Origin: Monarcha castaneiventris obscurior
Lineage: Eukaryota; Chordata; Aves; Passeriformes; Monarchidae
Assembly (NCBI GenBank): GCA_026261815.1
Contig: JAMPIT010000258.1
Span: 12,887,501 to 12,951,500, forward strand
Direction of reading: 5' to 3'
Length of the DNA stretch: 64,000 nucleotides
Part shown: piece by piece, positions 39,211 to 51,640 of the stretch
Layout: every line of letters starts with the position of its first letter
Position numbering within the stretch: the stretch's first letter is position 1
Notes under the pieces: model-generated
Databases searched by the model: none
The model's input: the letters and a program-made list of their open reading frames with translations, nothing else
Told to the model about the DNA's origin: nothing
Position numbers and translations under genes: made by a program

Positions 39211-41032
39211 TCTGGGAACCAATAGGAAAGATTGAAATTGCTGACATTAACTTGCAAATTTGCGAAACGTGTTATGGAATTTTTTACTAGGAAATTTTGG
39301 CATCACGAATGGGTAGTGTGAAGCCCTTGCATTGTGATATACATACAGATCAATTCCACTTGCGCTACACCCACAGAAGTGAAAGCTCGCACATGATCTC
39401 ACTGAAATGGGTGAGTGCTGACTGACCTGGGCCCTCAGTGGCTTTTTCCTTGATCCAAAAGAGTTTTGTAGAATAAACTGCCAAACTTTTGTAGGATAAA
39501 CTAAGGGGCTAGATTTTCCCCCTGCTGGAGGAATCTCCTGTGAGAAGGAAGTATCCTGACATACCAAAGTTTGTATTCAATCTATGTGAATGTTTCTTTA
39601 CAGTAGCATTGTTTCAATGTATCTACCTGAAATTGTTGCATACCATATTTCTATCTTATTTAGTATTATTGTACGTAACACACTGCAACATTCAGGAACA
39701 TACACCTCTGTAGGGAATTTTTGAGCAGCAGTGTAACTTGGATCTGGCTGTTCTGGCCGCTCTAGGAAGCATGCTTCTTCCTAAACCAATACACATGGAA
39801 AGAAATTGGCAAAATCTAGCAGGATCCCATGGCACAATTCAGGTCTTCCATGAATACTACAAGTGTATCAGGGGGTAAAGAACTTTGCCTCCAAAGCCTG
39901 TCACTTCAACAGCTCTTAGGAAAGATACAGAATAGAGTGCACACTTTCTGGTCACCTACCAACCACTTTCCTTTTAGGGTAAATCTAACCTTTAGTATAG
40001 AATGTATATTGCACAATTGGCAGTGGTTTTTTTCTTGATAAATTTAACAATTCCCTTGACATAGCTGCCAGCCTCTTTAAGAATGTGGAAGGTTTGTGGA
40101 AAAGTAGATGATGAATTTAATGTAAATTGTATAACAAACTCAAACCATTCACATGAAACATGTAAAAGGAATGAAATTGAGAGATGTCTCACATAAGTGA
40201 TGGCACAGCAAGGCACTGCATCCTGAAAATTTTTGGTTGAAGGAATGGAGTGTACCTACATATCTAACATCATTATAATGAGGTAAGAAATTGAACATGC
40301 CTACATTTGTTTTCTCAAGTTTCCCAAATGGACTAATCTACAATTCAGACTAATGGCTTGTAAAGTTTCCCCTTAAAAAAACATAGTGGTTTTGAGCATA
40401 AAATAGTGTGTGAAAGTAATACATTCCTTTTTTATACTTACATAACTTAGAGACAATTAAACTGACATTTTTCCCATAACCTAATAAAAAAAATCCAGTC
40501 TTGGTTTAAAATCTTTGCCTGCCAAATGCAAATCAGTATTTTTTTCTGGATTACTTTATGAATCCATGAAAACAGGATATATAACAAAAAACCCTCACAG
40601 ACCTATAACTACAGAAGTGCCAAAGAGGCACTGGTTGGAATACAAAACAGCATCAATTGACTTGCCTCTTCATTCATCTCCCTTGCTATGTTAAGTGTTT
40701 GGATATTGTCAATGTTTTAGAATTTGTATAATTTATGTAAAATTATTAAACACCTGTTCTTCTCCCATAAAAGAAGAATATGGAACAATCTCTTCAGTTT
40801 AATTGATTCTTGGCTTGAGTTGTCATTATTTTCTCAGCAAATACAAAGAAACTGTATTTCCCTAATGGTCAGATTTTGTTGGCAAAACACAGATGTTCAG
40901 AATCTACCATTCTAAAATGGATCTACTTTTGGTGATTTTGCTGAGAAAATACCATTAATACTCAATTAGCAAGTCAGTGATGAAAAACAAAGACACATAG
41001 GTTCTCACAATTTACATTCCCCTTCCTTGCAG
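39211..41032. other. Non-coding stretch, no gene recognised
   Basis: A 106-codon minus-strand frame (39247-39567) lies in a patch with several CpGs (39264-39390). It has no recognisable domain. A TTAGGATAAACTAAGGGGC-like stretch near 39490 slightly resembles old amniote repeats, but not enough to name. The rest is AT-rich up to the possible exon. Confidence 0.45.
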
Positions 41033-41206
41033 ATGTGATATTGCTGGATAATGCAGTTTGGTTGGATATATCCAAACTATCAGAGATTTCTGGCCTGAGT
41101 TTTCTGGTGCATTTATTAGTAAATTGCTTTCATGTGTCTATCCCACTAGTTGCTGTCTGTCCTGTTTCCATCCAGATGGTACTTTTGGGAAAGTGCTTAG
41201 GAGAAG
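41033..41206 (+). other. Possible exon of unknown gene or lncRNA
   Basis: A pyrimidine-rich acceptor (ACATTCCCCTTCCTTGCAG) ends at 41032. A near-consensus donor (GAAG then GTAAGCC) begins at 41207. The 174-base segment between them, an exact multiple of three, is open in the frame that starts with GTG at 41035; this frame remains open beyond the donor to 41391. The implied peptide is rich in hydrophobic residues around positions 20-45 (SGLSFLVHLLVNCF), which might suggest a membrane segment, but I recognise no family. Good splice signals occur by chance in long non-coding DNA, so this could be nothing, an exon of a non-coding transcript, or a cryptic exon. Confidence 0.18.
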
Positions 41207-44200
41207 GTAAGCCCCTAGAAGAAGATAAACTGGGTGCACCTCTGAGTTGTGGGTCACACCATGAGTTCAGAAAGAAGATGACATATTTTATACACACCAA
41301 TTATTTTTACACTTTCTTAGTCAATGAGAGAAATTACTTTCTTGTTCATACCACCTTGCAAATTAGAGTAGTTTCATGCAGTCCACTCTGAGCCAATTTT
41401 GAGAGCATGCAGAGCTGCCAATTGCCACTCAGCACTGGGGGAAGCTGGCACAGTGCCCAGTAATCATGACCTGTTCACTAAAGGGACCAATTCAGGAGAT
41501 CATGACGGCTAATAAAACACATCCTACCTACTTACTTGGACCCCTTTCCTTCACTGTGTTCAGCTTCACTACCTCAGCTGAACTGAACAACTGAACCAAA
41601 AGGAACAAATCACAGTCCAACTGCCCCAGCAGCATCAGCAAGCAGGGAGCTGTTGCTTCTCAACACTCTGCGTGGTGTTGGTGTGGGATTTACACTGGAC
41701 TCCTGCAAGATTCAAAATATACAAAAAAAAAAAACAAACAGAATTTATTGGAGCAATTGGATCTTTTCATGGTCTAAAAATTCTGATATCATAATCATTC
41801 TTATAAGCTTTGTGCTTTGTAGTTTTTCAAGGACGAGCTCAGTTTTGCATTTAATTAAGCAGTCAGCTTGTTCTGTATTATATTTCCCCATACTGACATT
41901 GGTTTGGTTGGATTTTCTAAATTTGTCAAAGACATGATATGTTATAATTTTACTAGTAGAAAAATAATGGATATTCAAATTAAATTATATTTTCATTACA
42001 TTTTTTAAGTCCTCATTCTAGGGGCTCTAAGTTTGAAGGTTTGAACCAGCTTGTAAACGTCTAACTATTTGTTGAGTCTGGCCTCCCACACTGCGAAGTG
42101 CTCTGTGGGAAGATACAATCTGGAATTCAACTCAGAGCGTGTAATTTTCATACCTTTACATTGTGCTTGTCTAGCAAACAGAAATCTGACTGAATGCACT
42201 GCACTCTATGAAAGGAAAAACAGTGACTCACCGTGGTAAGAAGGTTGGTACATGCCAATAGGCTCAGTTATTAGAATCAGCCTGATGTGGAGAAGAACTT
42301 GGCCTCCCTTACTAGAGCATTGCCAGACCTTATGCTGAATACAGAGGGTAAGAGACAACTAATTTAAGCTTTATCAAAGTTTCATTCTGCTCTGGCTGAA
42401 CAGAGCAATGCAAAGGCAGAAAAGTTTAAATGAAACAAACCCCACTATATTTCTTGAAACAAACAAAATATAAATTTTTGAGTGTTGTCAGTTGTCACAG
42501 CCACTTCCTGGTTTCCTGAGTCCAGGTAGGACTAGAAAATGAATTACAATATTGTAAGAAATTTATTTTATTTATTCAAAACTCTGGTAGATTCCTGAAA
42601 TTTTGCAATAAATGAAGAGAGCAGAGTCCTGGGCTACTAGCAGTGCATGGCATTCTCAGGGACACGAGTTCATCTTCCTACACCTGTGGTTTTACGAGTC
42701 CCTCTGTCTCAAGCACAGAGCCTCATAGAGGTGTTAGGTCTTTCTCCTCTTTGCACAGCACACAGAATGCCTTCAGATCTCAGCACATATGTGGACGCTC
42801 TTTTAAGCATCCCCCCATACCAGTTGATTGTTTTCAGTTTGACAGTAATCCCCTTCCCTGGGACCTAATTCCTGTCTTTAATGTGGAATAAACCTGAAAG
42901 CTGGAAGACGTCCTCTTTACTTCTATAAACAGTTGTGGATGAATGAGATTTATCCTGTTTGACAGTTTTTAAAAAGGTTCTCTATGGTTTTTATTAGCAT
43001 TATGTGAGTAACAATGGTTCCTCCGTTATAGCAAGCTTTAATGATAGCATATTAATGTACTTGAGATAGCAGGAATCTATTAAATAAATCCCAATAATTA
43101 TTAAATATAATATGGGTAACTATTTTACCACCAGAAAGGCTAAATATTAGAATATCACACTTAACACATAACATCTAATGCAGCACATAGTTGAAGACAA
43201 AAAATATATTTAACAGACATAAAAACTACAAGTGTAATAATGTGTTGTAAAAACTAAGCTAATAAGTGAAATTGAGAGAGACTCATTTCGGTTCAGATTT
43301 TACCTCTAGTCCTTGTTTACACTACATGACCACTATTTTTCTATATAACTCCACCCTGTGTACTTTTATCCATTACTTCTGTCAGTTTCATAAAAGGTGG
43401 GAGACGAAAAACGTCCCTTGCTGGTATTTCTAGTATACAAAAACAGGTCCCGTCTAGTAACCTTTTGTATCAAACTGTACCTAAAAGGACATTGCCAAAG
43501 CAACATCTTTTCTCCTGTCCAGCCATTTCAAGTGACCAAGAAAAAAAATCTGTGCTAAACAAGGTTGTAATGAAAATTATTAACTTTTTTCATATCTAGA
43601 CAGCATGGGTGATGTTATCTCTTGATGGGCAGAAAAGCTTCCTACCTTTTGGAATGAGTTTATTTGGGTCTGTGTAGTCACACCTCGAGACTGCAGAAGA
43701 CATGCTCTGGGCAAAGGAATCACTTTTTTTCTCACTGAGGCAGTCTCAACAGGAACACAGCAACTGTTTAGCAGAGCACAACACTATCTGTTCTCCCTGA
43801 CTGATAGAGTGAATTTTGAATTGGTTTATCTCTGAATACAGATCTCCCTCACACACAGGCAGCCGTGTGCATTATGTGTGCATGCATACACACTGACAGC
43901 TCTGCAAGTGATCTTAACAAGAACCTTTTAACACACTCAGAATTTGAACCAGAACCACTCTGGTTCTCAGCTACGCTAGAAGTACACAAAGAGCTAGCAA
44001 TTTAGCACAGTATGCCTTGTGATTAGTTTAATCATTGTCAGCATGTAACTATAAACCAAATACTAATTAGCCATCTTAGTATATTGATGGGATTTTTCTT
44101 ATTTGTCTTTTGAGTTATGTTTTCTGTGGAAGCAAGCTGAGGTCCCCTGTGAGAAGCAGGAAGGCAACTTTCCACATATGCTAAGATGTGCAAATATGTG

Positions 44201-47200
44201 AACTACTAGATGCCTGTTATCAAAAACCAGGTTTGGCATCATTTACAAATCAGCAAAAGTGGAAGGATTAAGACATTTAGAAAAGCAATTCTGCAAATGC
44301 TTGACAGCAGTGAGTGAGAGATAAGACTGACTTCAGCACTTGGTGCGGGACCCAGGGTTGGAATTGCTCCAAATCTCAGGAGGCTTCTGATCCACAAATC
44401 TGGTTCATATCCTTCTCTGTTTTAAAGTGGTTGAAGGTGATTTTATTATTCAGTTAGATTCTCTTTATGGAACAGAATATCAAGTGCTTGAAAGGGTGAC
44501 AGAGAAATTGAGTCATCTTCTTATACCAGTGCAAAATACAATTGGAAATACTTGCTATTCATTTCCAACCTGTGACTGTTTCCTCAGGTACTCTGTCACA
44601 TCTTTCTTTTCTCAGGGTAATACAAGATTATCTCAGTCTGCTAAGATAAACAATGCAAAGAGATTTACCAAAAGAGAATTTGCCCCAGTGCAGTAACAGT
44701 CTTTGGTGGCACTGCCAGTAACATGCAGGCACATCACAGCTCTTCAGATGTGAGAACACGGCCTGAGCGTGGCAGCCCAGTGAGCTGCCTCGGGAGGCTT
44801 AGGCAGACCCTGACACCTCTGGGAAGATCAGCCAAGCAGTGGAAACTGTGTCAGTGCTTGAAAAACCTCACAGCTGTCTTTCAAGGGACAAGGGAGCTAG
44901 AGGAAAAGCTGCAAATAGAATAACTATTCAGGGATAGATTGATGGGGAGTGAAGGTCACAGAATGGTTATTAAGAATGGAAGTGGTAACAGCAGCAGCAG
45001 AAGCAATTTTACCTGACCAGAACAGATTCAAAAAATGGCCTTTATTTGTACCAGCCCAAGAAATTCTCTTTATCTCCTCATTTGATGGGCAGAAGTTAGG
45101 AAAAAGAAATGGAAGGGATTTCCCCAGAGACCAAGTGCTCCTTCTCTTCCTACAGCAAAGGGAGTTGATTTCATTTTGTTGTGCAATAATGTTTAAAAGA
45201 ACCAGTTTTAGGAGTAGAAAAGTCACCTCCAGTCATTCATGATTTATGCTGAGCCACTACAATGCCAGCATTTCCAGATGTTCAGAAGCCTGCTGGAAAA
45301 CAAAACATATTTCCAAAAATTCCTGGGGCTGGAAGTGCAAATCTCATTCACACTCATGAGATCTTACACAAACAGTGCCTTGCTGCTACCACAGGACTGC
45401 TCATAAGCACTCACCAACACAGAGGAAGCTCTGTGTCCTGTAAGGCTCTTCAGGCTTTGTAAATCTCCAGACCAGACATGGAGCCTGTGTCCATGGCCTG
45501 CAGCTCCCACACAGCTCTAAATCTGCTTGGTCCTAATTAATCTCCGGTTCACTTATTCCCCAATTCAACTGCTGCCATTTACACTCACTAAGGATCTGTC
45601 CCTGTTCATCAATGAGGATAAATTCTTTGGGTTCATCTGTACTGTAGGCTTTATATTCAGCTTTCCATGTGTGTTCCCTTTTCCTTTTGTAGAGAAGAAT
45701 TTTGCCCGTGTCCTGCTTTATTCCAAGAAAACTACACTTTGGTGCCTAATTTTTATTATGCAAAATGAGATTTCCACAATAAATTTGAGCCTTAGGATAG
45801 TAGTTTGGTCCTGAATTGATTTAAAAACATTACTAGTTTAATTTAGATTTCTCGGTGGGCATATTCATGGGGCAGAGATATTTCTTCTAATATATATGTA
45901 CATGCCTTCACACAGACACCTTCATGTCCATATATAAACACAGGTGAGAATAAGGAACCCAGAGCAGCTACTGCTGAAACCACAAAGGGGAATTAAGCTT
46001 AAGGTAGTGCTTATTACTTCTTGCAGTCAGGCCATTTATTTAGGTCCGCATGAAGGCCCAAGTCTGAAAATTTGTCGCCAATACTTTTTTCTTTAATGTT
46101 GTCATCTTTATTCTAAAATATTTTGATGCATATTTGAATGTGACTTCAGTGGGCACAGAGAGAACAGAAATAATGAGTGGTTTGAAGGTTATTAGAAGCA
46201 CTGTTAGAAGCTAGAGAATGACAAGACTATTCATAATCATCCCCTTACATGAAGTAATTTGATTTGTGGTATGAAAACCACAAATATTGTTTGTGAACAA
46301 GACATCCTCAAATTTGGTACAAGAATACATTCATTATTCTCTGTAAGTAAGACCCCATTATGAGTGATGGTGTGTCAAAAGTCACAAAAATGTTGAAATT
46401 CCGATTCAAATGAAAAAAGTAGTACATGACGAATCTATGCGTGAAATGTATTAAATCCAGACTAGAATAGTATTTCTGTCTCCATTAGCAACAAGAACCC
46501 AAGAGGATGCAGCAACTGACTTAAAGAAAAGATTGTTTGTGATATGACTGACAATTTCCAAGAGAGAAACCAAAGCAGTGGCACAAACAACCAGGCTGAA
46601 TCTCCTCCCCAAGTCCCAGTTCAAGTGTTGTTTCAAACCAATGAGGGAAGCACTGCCAGCCAATCATCTTCAGGTTATTTATTGCTCTATTTTCACATAT
46701 AGAACCTTTCTGTCAGCTATTAGCAGTGATTCAGTGGCACTGCAGGTTATCAGTGTGTAAGGGAAAGTTTACTCCGGAGACCTGGCTTTATCAGCACTTG
46801 CTCTACATTTTTTCTCCTCTCTAATAGCTGCTCCATCTATGATCCTTCTCAGTATATTTGCCTCATTAATGAAATTTTACACAGTTTTCTGACAATCCAG
46901 GTTATCCAAGGATTTCTTTTCAATGAACAGTCACTTGAATGGGTACAGGTTATCTGAAAAATGACAGTACAGCTCTCTTGGGGAAAGGAAAAAAAACCAG
47001 ACAGGTGACATTTCCAGATATGATAATGTGATAACTTATAAGGGAAGCATAAAAATCCACAAGTTTCACCGTACATAAAGATCATTGGTTCCCTGTGCCT
47101 AGACATACATGAGTTGCTTTTCAACACATTGAAGTTCACTAACACAGATATAGGTCACTTGAATAAGCAAACAGTCCTTCTAATTATCTTGAGGGACTAC

Positions 47201-50200
47201 AACTTCTGTTTCATTTAGTACCAAGCAGTTTTGACGTATTCTTTAAACCAGCTTTAAATGTGCTTATCTACATGCATCAGAAGGCAGTCATGTTATTACT
47301 AAAGAATGTTTACAACACTACCTTATTTGTTCATTTATGTTTTATGCATACAAGTTATGTAACTCCATTGATTTCTCTTTCTCATTTCTATTTCCTCATT
47401 TCAGTTAGTTCTGTAGCCGTAACAAATTACATTTTCACTTCGAAGTCAGTTTCCTTTCTTTTGCCCCTGCTATTCTTTCCCCTTAGGTTTCCAAAAGTTA
47501 GCTTGTGATTTTGCAGATAAGCGTTCCCAGCATGTAATACCCTATTAACAGAAGTTCGGACCAGAACATAAAACTTTGTGAAAAGGTGCACTATAAGTAA
47601 GAACAGAAGTTTGACAGTTTCTTTAGCAGGGGAAAAAAATCCCAGATTGCAACTACCTAATAGTTTGGATTCATAACTGTGGTAATGACATTTGCTTTTA
47701 TAAATTTTAGTCAAATGATGGTAATTTCCATTTTCACATGATCAATCTTTCAAATTTGATAGTCCATGTTAGATAACTGCTTCAGTGCTTCAGAACGAGC
47801 AAAGTAGATTACTGGAGGAGACTCCAAATTTGGGCTTAAGAACACCACTATAGTCACAGAGTAGCACTGAGGGGTGTCCTCTGAGGTATTTAGCTTTTGG
47901 CATAGATGTGTGCGTAGCAAAGGAACAGGGCTTTTGTCTAATCCACAGCATATATTTTATTTGCAGCTGATCCCTTTACTCCCTGTAATAGGAGCTAAAT
48001 CTTCACACCTGACAGACCCTGACAAAGGCCTGGGGACAGAGCAGCATGCAGGCTTAGCCTCTTCAAAGTAGTCTGAAATAGCCCTGACAATCCAGTGTTT
48101 TCACATTAAACCTTCACAAGGGAACCCACCCTGAAAACCAGGGGGAGTTTTAAGTCTCCTTCTCCCTTTCCACAGCTAGACCTAAAACTGCTGTTGCCCC
48201 AGGATTCTGCATCTTTGGGACTCCTTCACAGTTCCTTTTTATCAAATGGGGTTGAAACGGGCCCCCTTACAAGCTTACAGCAACTGGGAACCTGAGCCAG
48301 AGAGGAAAGGCAGTTAGTTATTAGCAAGTTCTTCCAAGGGAGTCTAAAGGGGATTGTCCACCAGTGTTTGAATATCCAGCTATCAATTCACTGCACTTCT
48401 AGCAAAAAAGGGGGGAAAAAAAACCCTGGTAAATGACTAACACATGTGCATAGAGCAGGACCTTAGCTCTCAATGTACTAATAACTGTGACTTTTTGTAC
48501 AATTTTTTTTGGAAGAGGTCAGAGGAATTTAACAAACAAGGTACTACCAGACTTCCTGTTACTTGTAATTACAAGAATGGGCAATCTTTCATTTTAATAG
48601 GTCACATACTACTTTTTCCCTTGCCAGCATTTCTTATAAGCAGACAATAGTGTTAAGAAGAAAAAAAAAAATAAAGGAAACCATTGCCATTTAAAACTTT
48701 GAGACTAAACATTAACATTGCTGGTATGCTAGCAGAATCTGGGACAAATCCTGCCCTAACTCAAGGAGTGCAAAGGGCCAGCTCACAGCAGCATGATGCA
48801 TAACAAATGAGCTGTCTGGAAAAGGTAGGAAAAGGATGGCAGGAGAGGAAGAGGCATTACAGAGATGGGAAACAGTATGAAATACAGTTCAAAGACTCAT
48901 TGTGCAGAGCTGTTTGAAAGCCCTGTACGTATGCACAGCTATTACTGCTTTCCCCCAGCAGATTTAGGGGCAATAGAAATACAGAAAAATTTGCTGTTAA
49001 TCAGCCAGGACAGTCTCTTTTGGGAAGTTCTACTGTGGTCTGCTGGCTGTCTTAGAAAATCCTTCCTTACTTTTTCCATGGACAATATGTCTTTGCTAAG
49101 CAATGAGGATGTGAATTGGTGCTTTGTTTGTATGTACCAGCTGTCAACTGAATGTGCAATTTAAGATGCAGATTGAGACACAGAAAAAGACATCAATTTT
49201 CCTAGGGAAAAACAAAAACCAACTAATTTTTTCTTTAAGGGTTCATATATTCTACAGACGAGGGAATACTAAGAGAATAACTGATGATCATCACAGTCCT
49301 CCCTCGGTAATTGCCACAGAAACACTGAGTATAGATGTTTCAGATCACACTAAAGATCTTAAGTTTTTTCTATTTCTATTCATCCACACTGTTTTTTATT
49401 ATTACTACATACAGCTTTTTTATGTTGTTTTTCACCACAGATCAACATCCCCTCAACAGATTATACTGAAAAACAAGGAGAAAATAAAACCAGGAATAGA
49501 ACAATTGTTGTGTATAAACCAAACAGGATCTTGTTATCATAGTGTTCTGTACTTATGGTACAACTAGTAGAGAAAATATTTCGCAAACAATTGTACTTCT
49601 AAAAACTATGACGACTTAGGACTGGTACTAAAACAATTGTGAGAAAATATGCTACTGCTGTAAATAACTTTTGAAAAGATCAACAATTTCTTAGTAAGAC
49701 TTATTAGCTCCTCTTTAAAAGCTTAACATTAAACTCCTCATCTCAAGAGGACTAAATGGCTTGTGGGCTCACTACACAGCTCTAAACAGAGCCACTCATT
49801 CTCTCACGTTCACCTCCAGGCTGCAGCCCCTGGCCCTGGCAGAAGCCACCACCTGACAGACCTATGCAGAGGTGCTCCCATCAAGCACCAACACTACCAC
49901 AAGTAATTATCACCCTTGTTTTCTGCATAAGCCTGTCCACACCATGAAATCAGACTCCAAAGCTCACTGGTGTTCAGCTGCCAGAGGCCAAGTGAGGTGT
50001 TAGACCTCCAGTAGTTTGGGAATGGGGAGTGAGGGAGCTGTTGCATGAGCAGTGCAGCAGCACGGTTTAGGAGTACCATGTTTGAAGGTTATCAACTTTC
50101 CTATAATAACAGCTTACTGGTCAATAGATGATTAATTTAGCAGGAATGACAGAGGAAATGGTCCCTTGTAATTGACACCATAAGCACCAAGCAGCTGCAG

Positions 50201-50699
50201 AAGAGTGTGGGAGGTGTGAGGTCAGGCTAACAGTGGTAACCTCTGCACATGGGCTGCTCTGTGTCCCTGGTATTGGTTTCCTCTTACTCCACCATGAACA
50301 GTTCTGCTGTGGACAGGATGAGATGGATGTGTTGGGGATCCTGCTGGAGATGCTCTGCTGCCCTGTGTGTGAGAGGGACTTACAGCAGTGCTGAGCCATC
50401 AAGCTGGAGAGTGCTGTTTCTCATGGATGTGCTACCACTTATCTGTGGCTGAAGACTGTCCCTACCACTTCATCACCAGCACTTCTGTACCACTTTCTTC
50501 TCAGTGGTGGATTCTTAGACCAAAAATGTACCCAAACTCTGTACTCTTAGAAGTACTGGGCTCTCTTCACACAGTCCTGGTATCCCACCCACCCTGTGGA
50601 GCACTTGGCAGCATGGCCCTGTGGAATTCTGGCTGCAAAGAGCAGCAGTGACAGCTGTTTGGGTGCTCACAGTGTCAGCACCAATTGCTTCAAGCCAGG
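41207..50699. other. Long non-coding stretch, no gene recognised
   Basis: About 9.5 kb without a nameable element. GC-richer patches lie near 41400-41660, 44690-44900 and 47980-48250. An imperfect palindrome with TGTGTGCATGCATACACA lies near 43877. The longest frame of the whole window (147 codons, 49124-49567, plus) lies here. Its composition is AT-driven (F, Y, I, K, N rich), it has no recognisable domain and no start context that stands out. Overlapping frames on both strands around 44924-45242 also argue for chance. Confidence 0.5.
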
Positions 50700-50820
50700 G
50701 AGGATCTCCCCGCCCGGGCTGGCTGGGAGCCGTGCGCTGCCTCTGCCTGCAGAGCGCTCGCTGTCCGGGAATCAGGATTTACAGGGGCTTAGGGCCGGAT
50801 CCTACAGGTGCTGAGCGCCA
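50700..50820. promoter_or_regulatory. Compact CpG-dense, GC-rich island
   Basis: Nine CpG dinucleotides occur between 50711 and 50817. The segment includes CCCCGCCCGGG, GCCGTGCGCTGCC and AGAGCGCTCGCTGTCCGGG. It contrasts sharply with a window where CpGs are scarce. It is shorter than a normal CpG-island promoter. It might mark a small unmethylated regulatory element or the start of an unannotated transcript. It may also be GC-rich debris of an old insertion: the last part (GGGCCGGATCCTACAGGTGC, then TGAGCGCC) resembles an amniote repeat motif. The open frames crossing it on the plus strand (50596-50878) are explained by high GC. Confidence 0.35.
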
Positions 50821-51109
50821 TATGGCATGCACAGAGCAGCCTCTTCCCACACACCTCCTAAGAAGTCAGCAGTTTTGAACTTTTACTTTTCAAAGAAAAA
50901 TACTGCCAGTATAATAGTCTAAATTTTGTAATAAAAAGTGAAAGGTGGGAGCTAACGCAGCACCATTTAAAGCTGCATCTGGAATACAACTGCTATTTAA
51001 AATCAGTGGGGAAAAGCAAGACATGAAGCATCAGAAGAGGGCTTAGAATGGAGCCCTTTAAAAAAGAAGAATGTGTTATAAATAATAAACACATATACAG
51101 TTGTACATG
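50821..51109. other. Short non-coding gap, nothing seen
   Basis: AT-rich unique sequence between the CpG cluster and the candidate element; no recognisable feature. Confidence 0.5.
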
Positions 51110-51640
51110 ATATAAAACTAATTCTATTTCAGTGCCTTTGTGGCATTAATAAACCTCTCAGCTTTATTCTCCTGGTTTATGAGATCACCAGCATCCCTCA
51201 ATGGAATTACCTGCTTTTCCGCCACAATGTAAAAAATCATTAAGACAGTTTTTCAATATTTTGTTATTGTTTGACCTACAGATTAATATGCCTCTCTAGA
51301 ATTTGCATCTTCCCTATTGTCTTAGAACAAATTACAGCACAATAAATGCTATCTGACTAGAGAGTATTGTGTAGCATTTTGCTACTTGCAGTATAGTTAT
51401 GACTGGCTCCTGCATCAGCAAAAATGATTAGAATAAAAAAAGTTGGGTTTTAGGAGCTCTGAGATTGCAACAAGGTTATAGATCAGAAGATGTTTTCATG
51501 CACTAGTGCCCTTGGGCTCGGGAAAACAATCTGGCTGTTAAATGTTAATTGCTAAATTAGTGAAGCTTAAGCCTAATGGAGGCGGCTTCTTCAGGCTGGA
51601 ATGACTACGTTCACGAAAATAACTAAGGAGAGCTGTGTAA
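51110..51640. promoter_or_regulatory. Candidate conserved non-coding element or enhancer
   Basis: Unique AT-rich sequence with dense homeodomain and POU-type words. GGCATTAATAAACC lies near 51143, an octamer ATTTGCAT at 51301-51308, and TTAATTGC at 51545-51552 followed by CTAAATTAG and CCTAATGGAGGCGGC. CpGs survive at 51219, 51518, 51583 and 51613. It begins about 300 bases after the CpG cluster. The pattern resembles vertebrate developmental enhancers, but the call is by eye, without alignment. Confidence 0.32.

Noticed and set aside
44940..44985. GTCACAGAATGGTTATTAAG resembling a minus-strand CR1 end
   Set aside because: The GTTGGAAGGGACC block that should follow is absent; coincidental.
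49124..49567. 147-codon open frame, the longest in the window
   Set aside because: AT-driven composition, no recognisable domain, no supporting splice or start context; a chance frame of this size is plausible in 64 kb of AT-rich DNA read in six frames.
50596..50878. Frames across the CpG cluster that could look like a small protein
   Set aside because: Two overlapping frames on the same strand; stop codons are rare simply because the segment is GC-rich.
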